Shown here: in pieces, positions 15,671 to 22,762 of the stretch
How the letters are laid out: each line of letters opens with the position of its first letter
Position numbering within the stretch: the stretch's first letter is position 1
Origin: Ruminococcus sp.
GTDB lineage: Bacteria > Bacillota > Clostridia > Oscillospirales > Ruminococcaceae
Direction: 5' to 3'
NCBI GenBank assembly: GCA_022768805.1
Contig: JALELB010000023.1
Location: forward strand, 1-45,163
Length of the DNA stretch: 45,163 nt
Position numbers and translations under genes: made by a program
Notes under the pieces: generated by a model
What the model was told of the DNA's origin: nothing
The model's database searches: none
The model's input: the letters and a program-made list of their open reading frames with translations, nothing else

Positions 15671-17500
15671 TCACTGGTTTTCCGAGATAATCTCCAGAAT
15701 GGAGGCAGAAAACGGAGCCAGCCTGAGGCCAAACCGATAGCGGTGTCCCTTATGGGCTATCTGTTCCGCCACAATCAGTCCGTCATTGACCATTCCGCCA
15801 CCGCTCCAGCACAATGCATCGCTGTTGAGCACCTCCCGCAGGGCACAGGGCGTATCCAGTCCCACATAGAAGGGCAGATAGCTTTGGTCGGACAAATTCA
15901 GCACCACGGCCACTGTCTGTCCGCCGCCACTGCGCTTGTAGGCGTAGACACACTCCTCCGGTGCATCCACCTCCAGCCAACAAAAGGCAGCAGGGTCATA
16001 CTCCTTCGCATACAGCGCCGGCATAGTCAGATACAGCTGGGAAAGCCTGCGAAAATACTGATGAAAGGAATCGTGAAGGGGGTACTGCTCCAGAAGCCAG
16101 TCCATCTGCCTCTTTTCATCCCACTCCCGGAAATGGCCGATTTCGTTGCCCATGAAATTGAGCTTTTTCCCCGGATGGGTAAACATATAGGCAAACAGGG
16201 CACGGCACTGGGGAAACTTCACATCGTACTCCCCCCACATTTTCTGCATGATGGTGGCCTTGCCGTGTACAACCTCATCGTGGGAAAAGGGAAGAAGAAA
16301 TTTCTCGCTTTGAAAATACATCATGGAAAAGGACAGCTGATGATACTTTTCCCGGCGCAACGCAGGCGGCATACGGAAGTAGTCCAGGGTGTCATTCATC
16401 CACCCCATATCCCATTTATAATCGAACCCGAGCCCGTCCAGATAAAAAGGCGCAGATACCTTTGGAAAATCCGTAGAATCCTCGGCAATCAGCATGACTT
16501 TTGGAAAGCGCTGCTTGATCTGATAATTCAGCTCCTTGATAAACTGAATGCCCTCGATATGCAGCCCGAGGGACACATCCCCCTGCCAGTACAGCATATT
16601 GCTGATGGCATCCATCCGCAGCCCGTCGATATGATAATACTCCAGCCAGAAGCATGCGGCTGAAATCAGAAAGCTGCGGACAGCAGGCTTATCAAAGTCA
16701 AAAAAGCAGGTGCCCCACTGGCTATATGCCATATCCGGGTCCGCATACTCATACAGAGGAGTTCCATCAAACCGGATCAGGGAAAAACTATCCGTAGCAA
16801 AATGCACCGGGACAAAATCCAGAATTACGCCGATGCCGTTTGCGTGGCACGCATTCACAAAAGCCATAAAATCCTGAGGAGAACCATACCGGGAGGTCAC
16901 GGCATAGAATCCACTGACCTGATACCCCCAGGAACCGTCAAAGGGGTGCTCTGACAAAGGGAGCAGCTCCACATGGGTAAAGTGGTTCTCCTTCAGATAG
17001 GGAATCAGCGCCTCCGCGAGCTCCCGGTAGTTCAGCCAGCCTGTCCCCTCCTGCTGGTTCGGATCCTTTGACTTCTGCTTCCAGGAGCCACAGTGCAGTT
17101 CATAAATATTTACCGGTAAATCATAGCCGATTCCCCGTGTTTCCATCCACTCTGTATCCGTAAATGGGAAACCATGCAGAGAATTTATCACGCTGCTGTA
17201 TGCTGGACGAAGGGACATCTGGAATCCAAAGGGGTCTGATTTTTCCACAATCTCTCCATTATCCTGTTCAACCCGAAAAACATACTGATCGCCATCTGAG
17301 GCGCCCGGAACATATGTCCGGTAAAAGCCGGAGAAATCATAATCCATGGGGATCTGATCCCAGTTATTGTGGCTACAGAGCAGCCATATCCGCCGGGCAT
17401 TGGGGGCATAAAGCCTGAACCAGCAGCCTCCCTCGTCGGGATGTGCACCAAAAAATTGATATGCATTTGTGGAATGACCTTGCAAAAAATTCTGAATCAT
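15671..17500 (-). CDS. glgB: 1,4-alpha-glucan branching enzyme, copy 1
   Basis: Makes alpha-1,6 branches in glycogen by transferring cut alpha-1,4 chains. The 609-residue protein has an N-terminal CBM48-like domain (about 10-105) and a GH13 barrel with the four signature regions: DFVPVHF, GLRMDAISN (nucleophile aspartate), LIAEDST (acid/base glutamate, where most homologues read EEST) and FSHDEVVHGK. A C-terminal beta domain follows. The start at 17500 (MIQNFLQGHSTNAY) has GGAG about 7 nt upstream. The longer frame to 17572 would run through the terminator hairpin of the upstream gene. It follows a sugar importer operon with no visible promoter of its own and differs clearly in sequence from the second copy at 28920-30860. 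Confidence 0.94.
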   Translation of the reverse strand: MIQNFLQGHSTNAYQFFGAHPDEGGCWFRLYAPNARRIWLLCSHNNWDQIPMDYDFSGFYRTYVPGASDGDQYVFRVEQDNGEIVEKSDPFGFQMSLRPAYSSVINSLHGFPFTDTEWMETRGIGYDLPVNIYELHCGSWKQKSKDPNQQEGTGWLNYRELAEALIPYLKENHFTHVELLPLSEHPFDGSWGYQVSGFYAVTSRYGSPQDFMAFVNACHANGIGVILDFVPVHFATDSFSLIRFDGTPLYEYADPDMAYSQWGTCFFDFDKPAVRSFLISAACFWLEYYHIDGLRMDAISNMLYWQGDVSLGLHIEGIQFIKELNYQIKQRFPKVMLIAEDSTDFPKVSAPFYLDGLGFDYKWDMGWMNDTLDYFRMPPALRREKYHQLSFSMMYFQSEKFLLPFSHDEVVHGKATIMQKMWGEYDVKFPQCRALFAYMFTHPGKKLNFMGNEIGHFREWDEKRQMDWLLEQYPLHDSFHQYFRRLSQLYLTMPALYAKEYDPAAFCWLEVDAPEECVYAYKRSGGGQTVAVVLNLSDQSYLPFYVGLDTPCALREVLNSDALCWSGGGMVNDGLIVAEQIAHKGHRYRFGLRLAPFSASILEIISENQ

Positions 17501-17511
17501 ACACGACTCCA

Positions 17512-17542
17512 AAAGAAAAAAGCAGGGTAAAAGATACCCTGC
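17512..17542 (-). terminator. Terminator between sugar permease and glgB
   Basis: On the minus strand GCAGGGTA (17542-17535) pairs with TACCCTGC (17529-17522) across a five-base loop, followed by a T-rich run (17521-17512). It begins 17 nt past the permease stop and ends just before the glgB ribosome-binding site. Confidence 0.85.
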
Positions 17543-17558
17543 TTTTGAATGTGTAAAC

Positions 17559-18458
17559 TTATTCCTTAACACCGCCGAGTGCTACACCGGCAATGATGAA
17601 CTTGGACAGCGCCAGATAAACTGCGCAGACCGGAATAATGGACAGCATGATTGCAGTGTAGTTGACACCGTAGTCAGCAGTCTTATCGTTCGACATAACT
17701 GCACTCACCATCATCGGCAAAGTTTTCTGATTCAGCTTACCAGAGATCAGGATCATGGATGTGGTGTAGTAGTCGTTCCACTTGGAAATGAAGGCAAAGA
17801 TTGCCTGAACGGCAATTGCAGGCTTCATCATCGGAATTGCAATCTTGATGAAGGTCTTGAATTCACCGCAACCGTCAATTCGAGCTGCTTCGACAATTTC
17901 AAGGGGGAAAGTGGACTTTAGCGATTGTCGCATAAAGAACACAATTGCCGGAGAAGCGATACCAGGAATAATCAACGGCCAGTATGTATCAGCCAGGTTC
18001 AACTGAATCATGAACTGCAGGAAACCAGTGGATGTAACCTGAATCGGAACCATCATAACGGCCAGGATAAAGGTGAATGCAGCACCCCGTGCCTTGAAAT
18101 CATAAACCACCAAACCGTAAGCAGTCATGGCAGAGAAGAACACGATCAGGAAAGTGGAAGCGCCTGCAATAAACAAGCTGTTCCGCAGACCAATCAGCGG
18201 GTCATAAACCATGGCATATAGATCATTGTTCATAAGCTCCTTGATATTCCGAATCAGAGAACTGCCGGGAATCAAGCTAACACCTTCAGTAGTGATCTGC
18301 GTTACATTACGGGTTGAGTTGATGATCAGAATGTACAGCGGGAGCAGACAAATGACAGTCAGCAAAAGCAGTACAACAAAAATAATTACAGACTTGATGC
18401 GGGTATTTCTTGTATAGCTTGCTTCTGAGCTCTTACCGTAAACTACTTTTTTACTCAT
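17559..18458 (-). CDS. Carbohydrate ABC transporter permease (MalG-like)
   Basis: One of two membrane subunits of an ABC importer for sugars or oligosaccharides. The 299-residue protein has about six membrane helices and the cytoplasmic EAA loop (EAARIDGCGEFKTFIKIAIP) that docks the ATPase. GGAGGG precedes the start, which overlaps the stop of the upstream permease by 4 nt. The C-terminus IAGVALGGVKE is typical of MalG-type subunits. The ATPase is not encoded here, so a shared MsmK-type subunit encoded elsewhere is expected (inference). Confidence 0.95.
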   Translation of the reverse strand: MSKKVVYGKSSEASYTRNTRIKSVIIFVVLLLLTVICLLPLYILIINSTRNVTQITTEGVSLIPGSSLIRNIKELMNNDLYAMVYDPLIGLRNSLFIAGASTFLIVFFSAMTAYGLVVYDFKARGAAFTFILAVMMVPIQVTSTGFLQFMIQLNLADTYWPLIIPGIASPAIVFFMRQSLKSTFPLEIVEAARIDGCGEFKTFIKIAIPMMKPAIAVQAIFAFISKWNDYYTTSMILISGKLNQKTLPMMVSAVMSNDKTADYGVNYTAIMLSIIPVCAVYLALSKFIIAGVALGGVKE

Positions 18459-19483
18459 AGATCAAGCCCTCCAAATCCCTTATTTCTCATCTTCGCCTGC
18501 TTTTTCAGCTTCTTGAGCTTCTTCTTCCGCTCTGCTTCATCCTTATCACGGTTGAAGTAGAAGACGAAAATACCAAGAACACCAGTAATGAAAAACAGAA
18601 TTACAGAGGCAGCCGCAGAGTAACCATAACTCGGGGCATAAGGTGTCTTATGGAACTTTTCATATACAAAGACTGCAGCAGTCTGAATATGCGGAACCAA
18701 AGTATCGCCTGTATGCAGCAGGTACGGAATATCGAACATCTGCAAACCACCGATCATAGATGTGATCAGCGTATAAACCATGATGGGACGAAGCAGCGGC
18801 AGAGTCACCTTGCGGAAAATCTGGAAGCTGTTTGCACCATCGATGTTTGCAGCCTCAAACAGGGACGGGTTGATACCCATAATACCCGACATGAGCATGA
18901 TCATCGTATTACCGAACCACATCCAGGTCTGGATGAACATAACCAGTATTCTGGAATTTGCCTTATCTGTGATAAAACGAATCGGCTCAGTGATAAGTTC
19001 ACGGTCAAGTAGCAGGGAGTTGATTGCGCCGTACTTGGTATCACCAAACAATACGAGGAACAGAGCGGATACGGAAGCCGCGGTGATAATGTTCGGCATA
19101 TACATGATAACCTTAAAAAAGCCCTTTCCGGGAATTTTAAGCTTGGCATCTGTAAACCAAACCGCCAGCAGCAAGGATAACAGAATCTGGGGAACAAAGT
19201 TACCGACCCAGATAATAATCGTGTTCTGGAAATAATCAAAGAATTGATCGTGAAGCGCCTGAGCCGGAAGGTTTGTTTCCGATCCGAACAGAATGTTCTG
19301 GAAGTTCTTCAGCCCGACAAAGGTTTCAAGAGTCTTGCCGTTGCCGTAGAAGCTCAAACGAAATGTGTTGATCAATGGCCAAAGCTGGAAAATGCAATAG
19401 ACAATAAAAAAAGGTGCTATAAACATGTATCCATACTTGGCGTAACTGATGGATTTAATACTCTTCTGTGCAGCTGACGCCAT
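18455..19483 (-). CDS. Carbohydrate ABC transporter permease (MalF-like)
   Basis: The partner membrane subunit of the sugar importer. The 342-residue protein has about six hydrophobic helices and an EAA-type loop (EAANIDGANSFQIFRKVTLP), and ends in a lysine-rich cytoplasmic tail. I start at 19483 (MASAAQKS), with GAGGGTG six nt upstream. The ATG at 19492 is too close to that site. It overlaps the following permease by ATGA. A perfect stem-loop lies between it and the binding-protein gene upstream, which could lower permease output relative to the binding protein. Confidence 0.95.
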   Translation of the reverse strand: MASAAQKSIKSISYAKYGYMFIAPFFIVYCIFQLWPLINTFRLSFYGNGKTLETFVGLKNFQNILFGSETNLPAQALHDQFFDYFQNTIIIWVGNFVPQILLSLLLAVWFTDAKLKIPGKGFFKVIMYMPNIITAASVSALFLVLFGDTKYGAINSLLLDRELITEPIRFITDKANSRILVMFIQTWMWFGNTMIMLMSGIMGINPSLFEAANIDGANSFQIFRKVTLPLLRPIMVYTLITSMIGGLQMFDIPYLLHTGDTLVPHIQTAAVFVYEKFHKTPYAPSYGYSAAASVILFFITGVLGIFVFYFNRDKDEAERKKKLKKLKKQAKMRNKGFGGLDL

Positions 19484-19528
19484 ACAGCACACCCTCTCAA
19501 AGAAAATTTAACTACAATATAAATATAT

Positions 19529-19555
19529 GCCAATAGGGTACACGACCCTATTGGC
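19529..19555 (-). promoter_or_regulatory. Intercistronic stem-loop between binding protein and permeases
   Basis: GCCAATAGGGT (19529-19539) and ACCCTATTGGC (19545-19555) form a perfect 11-bp stem with a 5-nt loop, extended by flanking ATAT. The sequence after it is AT-rich without a continuous T run, so a partial terminator or mRNA-stabilising element fits better than a full stop. Confidence 0.75.
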
Positions 19556-19595
19556 GATATATTCATTGAATTTCTACTGTAAGACTAGCCAGGAA

Positions 19596-21032
19596 TTATT
19601 CCCAAGTCAGCTGCTCAGGCAGGTCAGAAGCAACCTTGGTCTTGAATGCATTCAGAGCCTCATCAACAGAAGCAGTGTTGCCCTTTACGTAGTTGTTTAC
19701 AGCATCAATGTAGTCAGCCTTGATAGTGGAGTCATAAGGAGTGATCTTGCCATCCAGGTTGATACCAGCTGCAACATCGATCATAATAGAGAACTGATCC
19801 TGGTTGTCAGCCAGCAGCGGAGTGGTGTGCTTGCCGCTGTCAACGATGGACTTCATTACGTTGTAGCTGTTTACGAACTCGCCCTTGTACTCAGCGTAGG
19901 TCTTCATGGTGTCTTCGTTGCTGCAGAAGAATCTGATGAACTTCTCAGCCAGCTCGCCGTTGTCTGCCTTAGGAGACAGGCACAGCCAAGAACCGCCCCA
20001 AGCGTATTCCTGCGGGCCCTTTACAAAGCCCCACTTGCCGTAGTTCTCGTTGTCCTTACCACCCTGCATCTTACCGAATGTAGAGGTTTCATCGCCGAAG
20101 CACCAAGAGCATACGAAGTAACCGAAGGTGTCGCCGTTAGCGCCCAGAGCAAACCAGCTGTCGCTCCACTGATCAACATCGGAAACGTAGTTCTTGTCTC
20201 TCATTTCCTTAACCATGTTCATGAACTTGGTGCAGGAATCATCGATAGCCAGCTTGTTGTCAGCGTCAACCCAAGCCTGTGCTCTGTTGTAGGAGAATAC
20301 CTGCCACAGACCACCGATGGTAGCAGTCATGTTCATCTTACCGCCGGACTTCTCAGAAACGGTAGCTGCGGTTGCCATGAATGCATCCCAGTCCTTAACC
20401 TTTTCCTGCATCTCAGCAGGAGTGGAAGCGCCCAGGTACTCCTTAGCCAGGTCAGCTCTGTAAGCAAAGCCGCCAGGAGTGGACTGCCAAGATGTGCCCT
20501 TCAGAACGCCCTTGGAGTCAGTACCGATCTGCTTGATGTAGTCGTAGTTGGTCTTGAAGTCATCATCAGTCAGACCCAGGTTGGACAGAGGAGCAGATAC
20601 GGCGTCATCGTTGATGAAGGTCATGATCCAGTCAGCCTCTGCGATGTACAGGTCAGCGTCCTCATCACCTGCGAAGTACTGGGTGTAGTTCTCAGCAGCG
20701 TCGCCGCCCTTAGTACCGCACTGTACCCATGTGATATCTGTGTCCTTGCAATCGCTGTTGTTAGCCAGGAAGCACTCCTTCATAGCCTTGATGTCGTCGC
20801 CGGTCCAGCACAGGATGGACAGAGTGTCACCAGTGTTCGGAACGGTGTTCTCAGCCTTCGGTGCTTCGCTCTCAGTCTTGCTGGAGTCATCAGCCTTGCT
20901 GGAGTCATCAGCCTTGGAAGAGTTGTCGCCAGTGGAGGTTGTGGAAGAATTGTCATCGCCACAACCAACAAAAGCAGTGGTTGCCAGCGCCAGAGTAGCT
21001 ACCAGCGCCAGGGTTCTCTTAAGCTTGTTCAT
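19596..21032 (-). CDS. Sugar ABC transporter substrate-binding lipoprotein
   Basis: Extracellular solute-binding protein that captures sugars for the adjacent permeases. The 478-residue precursor has a lipoprotein signal peptide with Cys24 in FVGC as the predicted lipidation site. An acidic low-complexity spacer with SSKADD repeats follows (about 28-60), then an MalE-type binding domain. It is rich in surface Trp and Tyr residues, as expected for oligosaccharide binding; cellodextrins are a reasonable guess from the cellulase neighbours, not shown by sequence. AAGGAGG precedes the ATG. Codon choice (AGA, GCT, GTT) resembles GH48 and suggests high expression. It is first in an operon with two permeases and glgB. 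Confidence 0.94.
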   Translation of the reverse strand: MNKLKRTLALVATLALATTAFVGCGDDNSSTTSTGDNSSKADDSSKADDSSKTESEAPKAENTVPNTGDTLSILCWTGDDIKAMKECFLANNSDCKDTDITWVQCGTKGGDAAENYTQYFAGDEDADLYIAEADWIMTFINDDAVSAPLSNLGLTDDDFKTNYDYIKQIGTDSKGVLKGTSWQSTPGGFAYRADLAKEYLGASTPAEMQEKVKDWDAFMATAATVSEKSGGKMNMTATIGGLWQVFSYNRAQAWVDADNKLAIDDSCTKFMNMVKEMRDKNYVSDVDQWSDSWFALGANGDTFGYFVCSWCFGDETSTFGKMQGGKDNENYGKWGFVKGPQEYAWGGSWLCLSPKADNGELAEKFIRFFCSNEDTMKTYAEYKGEFVNSYNVMKSIVDSGKHTTPLLADNQDQFSIMIDVAAGINLDGKITPYDSTIKADYIDAVNNYVKGNTASVDEALNAFKTKVASDLPEQLTWE

Positions 21033-21104
21033 TGTTCGTTTCCTCCTTAAAATTTCATTATATTACGGATATAATATAATGCATGACAAAACCGCGTGCA
21101 TTTT

Positions 21105-21149
21105 TGCGCAGAATGCTTCTGCCCGGCGATCTGCGCAGAGCATAGCTCT
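21105..21149 (-). promoter_or_regulatory. Structured leader of the sugar-importer operon
   Basis: The long 5' leader (about 160 nt) of the binding-protein gene contains the inverted repeat TGCGCAGA/TCTGCGCA (21105-21112 with 21130-21137) next to a small AGAGC-ATA-GCTCT hairpin (21137-21149). I do not recognise a known riboswitch. Confidence 0.45.
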
Positions 21150-21201
21150 ATCGTCAGACTGAACATAACGGCGCACAAATACTGCGTGTTTTTGTAAGCT
21201 A

Positions 21202-21230
21202 AATATACCGTATAGCACGGAAAAAGTCAA
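21202..21230 (-). promoter_or_regulatory. Promoter of the sugar-importer operon
   Basis: On the minus strand TTGACT (21230-21225) and TATATT (21207-21202) are 17 nt apart. Confidence 0.75.
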
Positions 21231-21390
21231 TGCCTTATACCAATCCTTAATATTTTTTAGGCTTTTTATACGAAAAAATTCTTGTTTTTTTGTTCATTTT
21301 GACCTCATTTCTTTGCAGTTTTTGATATAGTTACAAAACGGTTAAAATGAAATTCGGGTGAAATCTTTGTGAATTTTACATCAATAGGGC

Positions 21391-21419
21391 TTGCAAATTC
21401 TGTGTAACTTCGCTATACT
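21391..21419 (+). promoter_or_regulatory. Promoter of the small unknown gene at 21455
   Basis: TTGCAA (21391-21396) and TATACT (21414-21419) with a 17-nt spacer; the transcript would start about 30 nt before the start codon. Confidence 0.7.
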
Positions 21420-21454
21420 AGGTGTATTGCAGCATATCAGAAAGGAAGATGAAT

Positions 21455-21781
21455 ATGGCATATTTCCCTTTTTCAGAGCGTCGGGACACCTTCGCCTTTA
21501 CCTGTACCCACATTCTGGACGGAGAAGGTGAAATCCGTCTGGTCACCCATCATTTTGATGATGGAAGCTATGAATTTCTTTGCGGAGAGGAAGGACACGA
21601 GGCTGCCCATGCCGTCATTATCACCATCGGAGAGCTTCTGGATCTGGATCCCTCCATCGGGCTGGTCAGCGACCTGCCAGTGGGCTGCTGCGCCGTCCGT
21701 AAGGACAAAAGCAGCCCCTGGGAGTTTTCCAAGCTGGCCGACGAGCAGTGGTACCCGGCCAGCCAGGGACGTATGCCCTAA
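21455..21781 (+). CDS. Small acidic protein, possibly DUF2185/Imm33-like
   Basis: A 108-residue soluble protein. The pattern FTCTHILDGEGEIRLVTHHF, DDGSYEFLCG, then DPSIGLVSDLPVGCCAVRK resembles small bacterial proteins of the DUF2185/Imm33-like type as I remember them, but the label is tentative. It has cysteines and histidines at positions that could bind metal. I start at 21455 because AAAGGAAG (21441-21448) is correctly spaced to it and abuts the other ATG at 21449. It has its own promoter. Its stop codon overlaps that of the convergent ComEA-like gene by 2 nt. Confidence 0.7.
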   Translation: MAYFPFSERRDTFAFTCTHILDGEGEIRLVTHHFDDGSYEFLCGEEGHEAAHAVIITIGELLDLDPSIGLVSDLPVGCCAVRKDKSSPWEFSKLADEQWYPASQGRMP

Positions 21782-22515
21782 TTCCTGTGGTCTGAAGTCA
21801 CTGCATCGTTGACGCCGGTTACATAAAAGCAATCCAGCACGGATACGATCCAGTCATGGTCCAGGGTTTCAATCAGCAGCAGCTCATAGGGATGGCTGTA
21901 ATAGCCGATTCTGCTGCGCATATCCAGGATATCCAGCGCTGCCTGCTCCGTCATGCCCGGTACAGTACGCAGCTGCTCCAGGGTCATCCGGTTCATCTCC
22001 AGAAAGGGGCGTTCCTGCAGGGTGGTTACAGTGGTTTCCGCCGGCGGGGTTTCCGGTTCCGGCAGGCTGGTTTCCCGGGGCGGAACAGTCCGGACTGGCG
22101 GCTCTTCGTGGGGAATCACAAAGACGGTACAAATCCGGTTCAGCAATTCCTCGCCAATTCCCCTGATCTCAAGCAGCTGCTCCCGGCGGGTAAAGCCACC
22201 CAGCTGTTCACGTGCTTCCAGGATCCGCTGTGCCAGCACCTCCCCCACCCCGTCGATGGTACAAAGATCAGATACATCCGCAGTGTTCAGGTCCGTATTC
22301 AGGATACGGGCAGTAGTTTCCGTCTGGACACTGGTGGTCGTCCGGGACGGTTCTGTGGAGGCCGGCAGCGGTCCGGTGCTTCCGGTATCCCCGGTGGCCA
22401 GCACATAGGTACGGATCTGTGGGGCATCCCCCGGCTCACTAAGGGCATGCAGCATACAGAAGCAGCCTCCTGCCGTCAGCAGACAAAGCAAAATTGTCCC
22501 GAATTTTTGTCCCAT
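21778..22515 (-). CDS. ComEA-like protein with two helix-hairpin-helix modules
   Basis: A 245-residue protein with an N-terminal membrane anchor or signal segment (about 5-24). A Ser/Thr/Pro-rich spacer leads to a canonical ComEA-type helix-hairpin-helix domain (about 72-135: LNTADVSDLCTIDGVGEVLA, then IRGIGEELLNRI). After a proline-rich linker with TVPPRETSLPEPETPPAETT-like text comes a second, diverged module (about 170-235: MTLEQLRTVPGMTEQAALDI). ComEA binds DNA at the cell surface during transformation; the family also has non-competence members. The comEC partner is not adjacent. GGGGGAG precedes the start, with a promoter at 22549-22577. Confidence 0.82.
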   Translation of the reverse strand: MGQKFGTILLCLLTAGGCFCMLHALSEPGDAPQIRTYVLATGDTGSTGPLPASTEPSRTTTSVQTETTARILNTDLNTADVSDLCTIDGVGEVLAQRILEAREQLGGFTRREQLLEIRGIGEELLNRICTVFVIPHEEPPVRTVPPRETSLPEPETPPAETTVTTLQERPFLEMNRMTLEQLRTVPGMTEQAALDILDMRSRIGYYSHPYELLLIETLDHDWIVSVLDCFYVTGVNDAVTSDHRN

Positions 22516-22548
22516 TCCGCTCCCCCATTCTCTGTCTCTATTTTTTTC

Positions 22549-22577
22549 ATCATATCATATCTGATCAGCAGTTGCAA
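22549..22577 (-). promoter_or_regulatory. Promoter of the ComEA-like gene
   Basis: On the minus strand TTGCAA (22577-22572) and TATGAT (22554-22549) are spaced by 17 nt, about 34 nt upstream of the start codon. Confidence 0.7.
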
Positions 22578-22632
22578 GCTGTTTTCAGCTATATTATAGT
22601 ATAGAAAAACGGATATGGCAGACTTATAAAAT

Positions 22633-22646
22633 AAAAATGAATTTTT
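22633..22646. promoter_or_regulatory. AT-rich dyad upstream of GH5 promoter
   Basis: AAAAAT-GA-ATTTTT is a perfect 6+6 inverted repeat 12 bp before the -35 box. It resembles the CAAAAT-C-ATTTTG dyad upstream of GH48, but it is AT-rich and could be chance. Confidence 0.25.
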
Positions 22647-22657
22647 GTACATGATTC

Positions 22658-22686
22658 TTGACTTTTTGTGCAGAATGCGATACACT
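22658..22686 (+). promoter_or_regulatory. Promoter of the GH5 gene
   Basis: TTGACT (22658-22663) and TACACT (22681-22686) with 17-nt spacing. The leader is about 70 nt. Confidence 0.72.
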
Positions 22687-22762
22687 ATTGGTAAGTGCAG
22701 ATATTCTGCAACGAATCGGAAACAGCGGAAAACCGCAACTGATTGATGAGAGGGGATCGAGA

